Source: DAONLM01 sp035406685
GTDB taxonomy: Bacteria; Spirochaetota; GWE2-31-10; MWDO01
DNA length: 14,303 nt
Direction: 5' to 3'
Assembly (NCBI GenBank): GCA_035406685.1
Contig: DAONLM010000060.1
Span: 1 to 14,303 of the forward strand
The position numbers were made by a program, and so were the translations under genes. The notes beneath the pieces are model-generated. The model ran no database searches and was not told the origin of the DNA. It saw only the letters and a program-made list of their open reading frames with translations. Of this stretch, positions 8,035 through 14,303 are shown piece by piece (the stretch's first letter is position 1; each line of letters starts with the position of its first letter).

Positions 8035-10440
8035 CTATTCAAGATTAAAAAGAGATTTTACAAGTTTGACAGCACCAATACTATCCTTGGAATAGCCATC
8101 AGCTCCAATCTCTTTTGCATAATCTTCAGTAATAACAGCCCCCCCTACTATTATTTTGCATTTTAAATTTCTTTCTTTTGCAAGAGTTATAACATTTTTC
8201 ATTTCCACCATTGTTGTTGTCATTAAAGCAGAAAGCCCAATCACATCTGCATTTTCTTTTATAGCACTATCTATTATAACTTCAGAAGGAACATCTTTAC
8301 CAAGATCAATTACCTCAAAACCATAATTTTTTAACATTAATATTACTATATTCTTACCAATATCATGGATATCCCCCTTTACTGTTGCAAATACAATCTT
8401 TATCTTTCTATTAAGAGAACTCTCTTTTTTAGAAAGAAGAGGCTCGATATATGAAAAAGCCTTTTTCATTGCTTCTGCACTTGCTATTAACTGGGGGAGA
8501 AAGTAGATCTTTTTTTCATATAAATCTCCAACTTTATTTATTGCTGGAATAAGATATCTGTCAACAATTTCTTCTGGTTTAACCTGATTTTCTATTGCCT
8601 TTTTAATATAATCTATAATTTTATTCTCATCGCCAGAAACAACTGATTCAAAAATCATCTCTTCTGGTGATTTATTTATACTCTCTTTTTTTTCTTCTTT
8701 AATTACATTAGAAAATTTCTCTATATATAATCTTGATTGTTTATCATTTCCTACAAGAACATCACTGGCAAATTTCATAATTGTAAGAATCTCTTCATTA
8801 GGATTTGCTATTGCCATTGATAAGCCATTAAATATAGCCATTGATAGAAAGGAGGCATTTATATATTTTCTTTCTGGTAGTCCAAATGATACATTTGACA
8901 ATCCGACAATTGTATTTGTTTGAAATTCTTTTGCAGCCCAGTTTATAAATTTTAAAGTCTCAATGGCAGCGTTTTGATCAGAAGAGACAGTCATAACAAG
9001 TCCATCAATAACAATATCATCTTTTGAATATCCATACTCTTTTGCTTTTGCAAATACCTTTTCTACAATTTTTATTCTACCTTCTTTTGTCTTTGGAATT
9101 TCATCATCATCAAGAGGCAGCAAAATAAACATAGCCCCATATTTTGCCGCAATAGGAAGGAGTTTTTCTATTTTTATTTTTTCAAAAGAGATTGAATTTA
9201 TCAATGCTCTGCCAGGATATATTCTTAATGCAGATTCAATCACTTCTGGACTTGAAGAGTCTATAACAAGAGGTAAATCAGTAATACCAGAAAGCAATTT
9301 TATTGATTTTAACATCATATCTTTTTCATTAATACCCGGCATTCCCATATTAACATCAAGACAGGATGCTCCAGCCTCTTTTTGTTCAATGGCAAACTTT
9401 CTTACCCCATCAAGATTTCCTTGTTTTAATTGCTCCTGAAAATTTTTTTTACCAGTAGGATTTATTCTTTCCCCCACAATTGCAAGAGGCCTATTTCTAT
9501 CTAAGATGAGATATCCCCTGGCACTCGATAAAGCACTTAGAGAATCACAAACAGGCTTAGATGGTTTAAGATTTTTTGCCTTCTCATAAACAAGTTTAAT
9601 ATATTCTGGAGAAGTCCCACAGCATCCGCCAAAAAGATTAACCCCAGCTTTAACAAAATCTTCGGTAAAAGAACTGAATTTTTCTGGTCCCATATCAAAA
9701 ATAGTTTTACCATCGATTAACTTTGGTAAACCAGCATTTGGTTTTGCAAGTAAAGGAACTTTTGCATAAGGCTTCATTTTTTTTATTACTTCAAGCATTT
9801 TATCCGGACCAGTAGAGCAGTTACATCCAACCACACTTGCCCCCAGACTTTGAAGTGTTATTAAAGCAGTTATTGGGTCTGTCCCTGTAAGAGTATAACC
9901 ATCTTCACCAAAAGTCATGCTAACCATTACTGGCAGATTGCACTCTTCTTTTATGGCTATTAGAGCTGCTCTTGTCTCCTGAATATCAATCATTGTTTCA
10001 ATTACAAAAAGATCAACACCACCAACGATTAATCCTTTAATCTGTTCTTTATAAATATTTACCGCATCTTCAAAAGATAGATCTCCAAAAGGCTCAACAA
10101 ATCTTCCTGTTGGAGAAATATCACCTGCAATTAAAATATCTTTCCCAACTGCTTCCCTTGATATTTCAACAAGCCTTTTATTTAAAGAAAAAACTTCATT
10201 CTGTAGGCCAAATTCCTCAAGTTTTAACCTGTTTGCCCCAAATGTGCATGCATAAACTATATTTGAACCAGAATTTTTATATTCTCTTTGAACCTCAATA
10301 AGGGCATGCGGATTATCAACAACCCATTTTTCTGGACAAACTCCCTTAGGCATTCCTCTTTTTTGTAGTTCTGTGCCAGTAGCACCATCAAGGATTAATA
10401 TTTTTTCTTCTAATAAAGAATATAAATCTTTTTTGGTCAT
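8035..10440 (-). CDS. metH: Cobalamin-dependent methionine synthase without the activation domain
   Basis: The 801-residue protein transfers a methyl group from methyltetrahydrofolate through cobalamin to homocysteine. Domains in order: homocysteine methyltransferase barrel (about 1-295), with GATGTELQKRG and the zinc ligands C208 (in GCNCS) and C273/C274 (in GGCCGT); pterin-binding barrel (about 310-570), with RINPTGKKNF and LDVNMG; cobalamin cap (about 590-675); and Rossmann-like cobalamin domain (about 678-801), with the base-off motif DIHDIG (H692 as lower ligand), GLSALMTTTM and VGGAVIT. The E. coli enzyme has about 1230 residues and ends in an S-adenosylmethionine-binding reactivation domain. 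This protein stops before it, as in Thermotoga maritima MetH. Reactivation must be supplied by another protein not in the window. The start is supported by AGGGA seven bases upstream. Confidence 0.95.
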   Translation of the reverse strand: MTKKDLYSLLEEKILILDGATGTELQKRGMPKGVCPEKWVVDNPHALIEVQREYKNSGSNIVYACTFGANRLKLEEFGLQNEVFSLNKRLVEISREAVGKDILIAGDISPTGRFVEPFGDLSFEDAVNIYKEQIKGLIVGGVDLFVIETMIDIQETRAALIAIKEECNLPVMVSMTFGEDGYTLTGTDPITALITLQSLGASVVGCNCSTGPDKMLEVIKKMKPYAKVPLLAKPNAGLPKLIDGKTIFDMGPEKFSSFTEDFVKAGVNLFGGCCGTSPEYIKLVYEKAKNLKPSKPVCDSLSALSSARGYLILDRNRPLAIVGERINPTGKKNFQEQLKQGNLDGVRKFAIEQKEAGASCLDVNMGMPGINEKDMMLKSIKLLSGITDLPLVIDSSSPEVIESALRIYPGRALINSISFEKIKIEKLLPIAAKYGAMFILLPLDDDEIPKTKEGRIKIVEKVFAKAKEYGYSKDDIVIDGLVMTVSSDQNAAIETLKFINWAAKEFQTNTIVGLSNVSFGLPERKYINASFLSMAIFNGLSMAIANPNEEILTIMKFASDVLVGNDKQSRLYIEKFSNVIKEEKKESINKSPEEMIFESVVSGDENKIIDYIKKAIENQVKPEEIVDRYLIPAINKVGDLYEKKIYFLPQLIASAEAMKKAFSYIEPLLSKKESSLNRKIKIVFATVKGDIHDIGKNIVILMLKNYGFEVIDLGKDVPSEVIIDSAIKENADVIGLSALMTTTMVEMKNVITLAKERNLKCKIIVGGAVITEDYAKEIGADGYSKDSIGAVKLVKSLFNLE

Positions 10441-10491
10441 TTTTTTCCCTTAACATAAATATTTGAAAGATCTTATATCAAATTTTTAATT

Positions 10492-10521
10492 TTATTACAA
10501 TTTTAATTTTAAAAAAATCAA
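10492..10521 (-). promoter_or_regulatory. Possible promoter of metH
   Basis: On the minus strand, TTGATT (10521-10516) and TAATAA (10497-10492) are separated by 18 bases and lie about 50 bases before the metH start. The A/T-rich background makes chance matches likely. I saw no cobalamin or SAM riboswitch consensus between this site and the start codon. Confidence 0.3.
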
Positions 10522-10545
10522 GAAGAATTCATAATTAAAAAGATA

Positions 10546-10782
10546 TTAAAAATAATATTACATCTTGTTGCTTCCAGCAGGGATGTTAAATGGTGCGTTT
10601 TATTTTTAGAAAAGAAATTTTTAAATTTTTTCTAAAAGTTGTAAAGGATTTTCTCAAAAAATTTGGACACTTTTCTTAAATCGCTGAAAAATAAAGTTAT
10701 TCCAGTATTTTTGCTGGACTTATTTCAAGCATCCCTGCTGGAAGAATAATAAGTAATATTATTTTAATCATTTTCAGCGATT
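10546..10782. repeat. Interlocked long inverted repeats; possible structured RNA or miniature mobile element
   Basis: Arm A is made of two perfect 15-base stems, CTTCCAGCAGGGATG (10571-10585) pairing with 10730-10744 and ATTAAAATAATATTA (10546-10560) pairing with 10754-10768, separated by internal loops of 10 and 9 bases. Arm B is a perfect 12-base pair, AATCGCTGAAAA (10679-10690) with 10771-10782. B starts inside the A loop and ends outside it, so the two cannot nest and would form a pseudoknot. Local hairpins lie inside at 10604-10637 (A/T only) and 10701-10718 (TCCAG stem). The GC-containing stems stand out in this A/T-rich background. The element could be a MITE, a REP-like element for the adjacent transposase, or a non-coding RNA; sequence alone does not decide. 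Confidence 0.7.
10597..10665 (+). repeat. Dispersed leader repeat, copy 2 (truncated)
   Basis: This stretch repeats the first part of the leaders found before the RHH-like gene and the transposase. It has TTTTATTTTTAGAAAA, an A/T hairpin, then AAAAGTTGTAAAGGATTTTCT. It diverges after about position 10665, so it lacks the TTGTGATTAATATATAG part and the ribosome binding site, and no gene follows it. It lies inside the loop of the large inverted repeat. Confidence 0.65.
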
Positions 10783-10875
10783 GTGAATTTTTGTCGATAA
10801 ATCTTATATAGACTAACAAAATTTTAATTTGTAAGTTATCTGCATCTATATGAAAATTAGTTTTACATCATGATA

Positions 10876-11010
10876 AGTTCAGGTCTGTCCCTCTTTTTAA
10901 TTTTATTTATAAAAAAATTATAAGTCTGTCCCTCTTTAAATCATAAAAGAATTTATAGGTTTGTCCCTATTTAAAAAGATTTATAGTTTATAAGTCTGTC
11001 CCTCACTTTA
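10876..11010 (+). repeat. Four spaced direct repeats with core GTCTGTCCCT
   Basis: Copies lie at about 10876-10897 (AGTTCAGGTCTGTCCCTCTTT), 10918-10937 (ATTATAAGTCTGTCCCTCTT), 10952-10973 (TTATAGGTTTGTCCCTATTT, the most degenerate) and 10987-11010 (TTATAAGTCTGTCCCTCACT). They recur every 33 to 43 bases and share a lead-in close to TTATARGT. Spacers are A/T-rich and unrelated. It is not a CRISPR array: the repeats are short and degenerate. Their position directly before a RAYT-type transposase suggests binding or remnant sites of that protein. Confidence 0.75.
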
Positions 11011-11118
11011 TTTTTTTTCAAAAAAAATTAAATTTTTTTTCAAAACTTGTAAAGGATTTTCTTAAAAATTTTGTGATTAATATATAGAAATACTTTTTTA
11101 AAAAAAGGAGGATTTTTT
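11006..11118 (+). repeat. Dispersed leader repeat, copy 3 (in front of the Y1 transposase)
   Basis: This leader has an A/T hairpin region, AAAACTTGTAAAGGATTTTC, TTAAAAATTTTGTGATTAAT, ATATAG, and finally AAAAGGAGGATTTTTT before ATG. Compared with the leader at 4121-4240 it shows only one or two differences across the roughly 50-base core (11042-11092). The stretch between core and ribosome site differs slightly in length. Confidence 0.8.
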
Positions 11119-11610
11119 ATGAGGAGAAATAGAATATTAAAAAAGGGGGCTAGCTATTATATTACCTGTACAATCAACAGGGACAGACCTGAACTAAAGC
11201 CCCTCTTTGTCCGTGAAATGCTATTATTAACTTTAAAGCAGGCAAAGAAGAAATTTAGATTCTCACTTCTAAATTTTGTATTTGTCTATACCCACTGTCA
11301 TTTTATTATAAGACCCAAAAGAGGAGAAAATCTATCAAAAATAATGCAGTGGGTATTGGGAACATTTGCCGTTAGATACAACAAAACGTTAAAAATAAGG
11401 GGAAAAGTATGGTTTGATAGATTTAAGAGTGAAGTAATAGAAAAAATTGAGGATTTTGTAAGAAGTTTTAAAAGGGTAAACGACAATTTAAAGAAAAATA
11501 ACATACAGGAAGCATTAGAAAATTATATTTTTTGTGGTATTTTTTATTTTAAGAATAAGAATTTCGAATTTCTTGATAGATTGCCTTTATTACTGGAATT
11601 TTTGATATGA
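11119..11610 (+). CDS. REP-associated / IS200-like Y1 transposase (RAYT)
   Basis: The 163-residue protein belongs to the Y1 HUH single-strand nuclease family (Pfam Y1_Tnp). It carries the metal-binding HUH motif H59-C60-H61 in YTHCHFIIRP, a probable nucleophile Y87 in AVRYNK, and the typical RAYT tail GKVWFDRFKSEVIE (95-108). Family members cut and rejoin single-stranded DNA at hairpins. RAYTs are usually single-copy, fixed genes associated with short dispersed palindromes, rather than active insertion sequences with clear ends. The start has an ideal GGAGG six to seven bases upstream. After about residue 115 the sequence departs from the usual family ending, but catalytic residues are intact, so I treat it as functional. 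The gene contains a 17-base inverted copy of an upstream repeat (11179-11195). It is followed by glgB in the same direction, but a long gap argues against an operon. Confidence 0.9.
   Translation: MRRNRILKKGASYYITCTINRDRPELKPLFVREMLLLTLKQAKKKFRFSLLNFVFVYTHCHFIIRPKRGENLSKIMQWVLGTFAVRYNKTLKIRGKVWFDRFKSEVIEKIEDFVRSFKRVNDNLKKNNIQEALENYIFCGIFYFKNKNFEFLDRLPLLLEFLI
11179..11195 (-). repeat. Inverted 17-base copy of an upstream repeat inside the transposase gene
   Basis: AGGGACAGACCTGAACT at 11179-11195 is the exact reverse complement of 10876-10892, the first GTCTGTCCCT-type repeat. It encodes part of INRDRPEL, near residues 20-26 of the transposase. The two copies could pair across about 290 bases in single-stranded DNA or, if transcription starts far enough upstream, in RNA. 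Confidence 0.8.
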
Positions 11611-11669
11611 AATCCTATTTAAAAATTTTTTGCTATAAATAAAAATATTGTAAATTATAAAAATTATAA

Positions 11670-11697
11670 TTGATTAATTTTAAAATTATTATATAAT
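11670..11697 (+). promoter_or_regulatory. Possible promoter of glgB
   Basis: TTGATT (11670-11675) and a perfect TATAAT (11692-11697) are separated by 16 bases, about 120 bases before the glgB start. Other TATAAT-like sequences occur nearer the gene (about 11775-11793), so the actual start is uncertain. Confidence 0.35.
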
Positions 11698-11816
11698 ACT
11701 AACAAAAGTCAAAATAAGAATAAATCATATTAAAGTCATAATTTCATTAAATATTTTATTTTCTTATTTGTTATATTTTATAATATTTTATAATTGAAGG
11801 AGGTTTTTTAAAAAAA

Positions 11817-14159
11817 ATGTTAACAACAATATATGCAACAGACATTATAGGTATTGTTAGTTCAAATCATCAAAGCCCTCATTGGATTTTAGGTATTCAT
11901 CCAGTAGAGGTAATAGATCCTGATGGCAAAAAAAGAATAGTTCAATCTGTAAGAGCTTTTTTACCAGAGGCAAAATCTGCTTTTGTTGTAGAAAAGGGAA
12001 CTGGTAAAGAATGGGAAATGGATAAAATTCATAATGACGGGTTATTTGAGGCTATAATATGGGATAAAAAGGATAAATTTAAGTATGAGCTAAAAATAAC
12101 TGACTATTTTGGAAATACCTGGACCAAAGAAGACCCATATGAAGAATGGGTTGAGGGGGTTACTCAATTTGATAGATATCTTTTTAATGTTTCTCAACAT
12201 TATAAAATATACGAAAAAATGGGTGCTCATGTAATGACAAAAGATGGTAAGAAAGGCGTCTATTTTGCTGTGTGGGCGCCAAATGCTGCAAGAGTGAGTG
12301 TTATTGGTAATTTTAATGGATGGGATGGAAGAAAACATCCTATGGAATTGCTTGCCGATTCTGGTATATGGGTTCTTTTTATACCTGGATTAAAAGAGGG
12401 TGAGATATATAAATATGAGATTAAGACAAAGAGTGGGCATTTGTTAGAAAAAGCAGATCCTTATGCTACCTATTCTGAATTAAGACCAAAAACAGCAAGC
12501 ATTGTCTATACGTTGGAAGAGTATAAATGGACAGATCAAAAATGGTTGGAGGCAAGAGAAAAAAGAGATCTAATAAATCAGCCTATCTCTATTTATGAGG
12601 TTCATTTAGGTTCATGGATGAGAGTCCCAGAAGAGGGTGATAGATTTTTAACATACAGAGAATTTGCTGACAAATTAATTCCTTATGTAAAAGAGATGGG
12701 ATTTACTCATATAGAATTACTACCAATAGAAGAGCATCCTTTTGATGGAAGCTGGGGATATCAGGTAACTGGCTATTTTGCTCCTACTTCCAGATATGGG
12801 AAACCAGACGATTTACAATATTTTATAGATAGATGTCATAATGAAAATATAGGAGTAATTCTTGATTGGGTTCCCGGTCATTTCCCAAAAGATATTCATG
12901 GTTTAATAAATTTTGATGGAACAGCACTTTACGAACATGCTGACCCTCGATTAGGTGAGCATATGGATTGGGGTACAAAGATATTTAATTATGGAAGATT
13001 TGAGGTTAAAAATTTTCTTATTTCAAATGCTCTTTACTGGGTAGATAAATTTCATTTTGATGGTTTAAGGGTTGATGCTGTTGCTTCAATGTTGTATTTA
13101 GATTATAGTAGAAAACCAGGTGAGTGGGTTCCAAACATTTATGGCGGAAGAGAAAATCTTGAAGCAATAGAATTTTTTAAACATTTAAATTCTATAATAC
13201 ATCAATATTTTCCGGGTGTTCTAATGATAGCAGAAGAGTCCACATCTTTTGCGGGTGTTACAAAACCAGCCTATGCTAATGGACTTGGTTTTGGCTTTAA
13301 ATGGAATATGGGATGGATGAATGACACATTAAGATATATGCAAAAAGATCCTATTCATAGAAAATATCATCACGGGGATTTGACTTTTAGTTTCTTGTAT
13401 GCATGGAGTGAAAATTTTATATTGCCTATTTCTCATGATGAAGTTGTTCATGGCAAAGGCTCTATAATAAGTAAAATGCCGGGCGATTACTGGCAGAAAT
13501 TTGCTAATTTAAGAGCATTTTATACTTATATGTGGACACACCCAGGAAAACAACTTCTTTTTATGGGACAGGAATTTGCTCAATTTGAGGAATGGAAAGA
13601 ATATAAGAGTCTTGATTGGCATCTACTCGATTTTGACTTCCATAAAGGGATACAAAAAATGATAAAAGATCTAAATGAGATATACAAAAAAGAGAAGGCT
13701 TTGTGGGAAAAGGATGCAGATCCATCTGGCTTTATAGGTATTAATTGTGATGACTCTGATAATAGCGTAATTTCTTTTATAAGAAGATCAAATGATCCTT
13801 TTGATTTCCTTGTAGTTGTTGTTAATTTTACTCCTGTACCAAGGCATAATTATCTACTTGGGGTTCCAGAAAAATGTTACTATGAGGAGATTTTTAATAG
13901 TGACTCAAGTAAATATTGTGGCTCAAATGTCGGAAATTTTGGTGGAGTAATGGCAACAGAGCCTGGTTCTTACTGGATGCCATATTCTATATATGTAACA
14001 GTGCCGCCATTAGGTGGAATTATCTTAAAACCAAAATATGACGATAAATTTTTTGAAAATAAAAAGAAAGAACAGGGAATTGTAGAAGAAAATAAAAAAC
14101 AAGAAGAGGTAAAAAAAGATGAATCTGCTAAAGAGACAAAAAAGAAAAAGGGAAAATAG
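11817..14159 (+). CDS. glgB: 1,4-alpha-glucan (glycogen) branching enzyme, GH13
   Basis: The 780-residue enzyme makes alpha-1,6 branches in glycogen by cutting and transferring alpha-1,4 chains. It has an N1 domain (about 1-110), a CBM48 domain (about 125-225, GVYFAVWAPNAARVSVIGNFNGW), the GH13 barrel (about 250-640) and a C-terminal beta domain. Catalytic residues are visible: nucleophile D420 in DGLRVDAVAS, acid/base E473 in AEEST, and D541 in SHDEVVHGKGS. E. coli GlgB has 728 residues. The excess here is mostly a Lys/Glu-rich tail of some 40 residues after the last conserved strand (GGIILKPKY), ending in KETKKKKGK and probably disordered. AAGGAGG lies 13 bases before the ATG, longer than usual, but no better start exists. 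No other glycogen gene is in the window; the terminator shows it is transcribed alone or last. Confidence 0.97.
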   Translation: MLTTIYATDIIGIVSSNHQSPHWILGIHPVEVIDPDGKKRIVQSVRAFLPEAKSAFVVEKGTGKEWEMDKIHNDGLFEAIIWDKKDKFKYELKITDYFGNTWTKEDPYEEWVEGVTQFDRYLFNVSQHYKIYEKMGAHVMTKDGKKGVYFAVWAPNAARVSVIGNFNGWDGRKHPMELLADSGIWVLFIPGLKEGEIYKYEIKTKSGHLLEKADPYATYSELRPKTASIVYTLEEYKWTDQKWLEAREKRDLINQPISIYEVHLGSWMRVPEEGDRFLTYREFADKLIPYVKEMGFTHIELLPIEEHPFDGSWGYQVTGYFAPTSRYGKPDDLQYFIDRCHNENIGVILDWVPGHFPKDIHGLINFDGTALYEHADPRLGEHMDWGTKIFNYGRFEVKNFLISNALYWVDKFHFDGLRVDAVASMLYLDYSRKPGEWVPNIYGGRENLEAIEFFKHLNSIIHQYFPGVLMIAEESTSFAGVTKPAYANGLGFGFKWNMGWMNDTLRYMQKDPIHRKYHHGDLTFSFLYAWSENFILPISHDEVVHGKGSIISKMPGDYWQKFANLRAFYTYMWTHPGKQLLFMGQEFAQFEEWKEYKSLDWHLLDFDFHKGIQKMIKDLNEIYKKEKALWEKDADPSGFIGINCDDSDNSVISFIRRSNDPFDFLVVVVNFTPVPRHNYLLGVPEKCYYEEIFNSDSSKYCGSNVGNFGGVMATEPGSYWMPYSIYVTVPPLGGIILKPKYDDKFFENKKKEQGIVEENKKQEEVKKDESAKETKKKKGK

Positions 14160-14160
14160 A

Positions 14161-14197
14161 TAATAAAAAAGGCTGCTTATAGCAGCCTTTTTTATTA
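14161..14197 (+). terminator. Strong intrinsic terminator after glgB
   Basis: A perfect 16-base-pair hairpin starts directly after the stop codon. It has six A/T pairs plus further A/T flank, a GGCTGC/GCAGCC core (14171-14176 with 14182-14187), a five-base TTATA loop and a T6 run. Its A and T flanks make it symmetric, so it could also stop transcription arriving on the minus strand. The remaining 106 bases to the edge show no gene. Confidence 0.95.
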
Positions 14198-14303
14198 AAA
14201 TTAGGTTTTTTATATTATATTCTTGAATTTTCTAATATTTTTCTTTATTTAGGTCTTCCTGAAAAAGATGTATCATATAAAAATATAATAAAGTTATAAC
14301 AAA

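Larger units (their letters stand above)
10441..11118. other. 678-base structured intergenic region between metH and the transposase gene
   Basis: The two flanking genes are divergent. From left to right the region holds the metH promoter candidate (10492-10521), an interlocked inverted-repeat structure (10546-10782) with a leader-repeat copy inside it (10597-10665), an A/T-rich stretch (10783-10875) in which I see nothing, four spaced GTCTGTCCCT-type repeats (10876-11010), and the transposase leader (11006-11118). No protein-coding frame is convincing anywhere in it. Confidence 0.7.

Noticed and set aside
10441..10560. Cobalamin or SAM riboswitch in front of metH
   Set aside because: No B12-box or SAM-I core consensus could be seen on the metH strand.
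10876..11010. CRISPR array
   Set aside because: Repeats are short (about 10-20 bases) and degenerate, spacing is uneven, and no cas gene is present.

Overview
The window is strongly AT-rich and comes from a bacterium, probably an anaerobe. It encodes an oxygen-sensitive two-subunit class I fumarase, a cobalamin-dependent methionine synthase without its own reactivation domain, an acyl-CoA ligase and a glycogen branching enzyme. The very low GC, a long TPR protein and a small ribbon-helix-helix-like protein would fit a low-GC spirochaete, but that placement is a guess. No marker gene is present to settle it.

Layout: (1) 1-3152, minus strand: a very large TPR protein whose C-terminus runs off the left edge, with a promoter and two tandem palindromes upstream. 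(2) 3587-4120, minus: a small gene that looks like a tandem ribbon-helix-helix DNA-binding protein. (3) 4336-6574, plus: a two-gene operon of an XRE/cupin regulator and a medium-chain-type acyl-CoA synthetase, behind a consensus sigma-70 promoter. (4) 10440 down to 6612, minus: metH followed by fumarase alpha and beta, the fumarase pair having its own likely promoter. (5) 10441-11118: a 678-base non-coding region full of structure. (6) 11119-11610, plus: a REP-associated (RAYT/IS200-like) Y1 transposase. (7) 11817-14159, plus: glgB, ended by a strong intrinsic terminator.

The metabolic genes are conventional. The unusual signal is non-coding. The transposase gene and the ribbon-helix-helix gene lie 7 kb apart on opposite strands, yet they share an almost identical leader of about 110 bases including the ribosome binding site. 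A third, truncated copy of that leader sits in front of the transposase. Around it is an interlocked set of long inverted repeats (10546-10782) and four spaced repeats with the core GTCTGTCCCT (degenerate in one). A 17-base inverted copy of one of these repeats lies inside the transposase coding sequence. Together they suggest a mobile or domesticated HUH-nuclease repeat system that may include a ribbon-helix-helix partner. That joint function is inference; the sequence identities are direct observations. All reading was by eye, with no database search or folding calculation.
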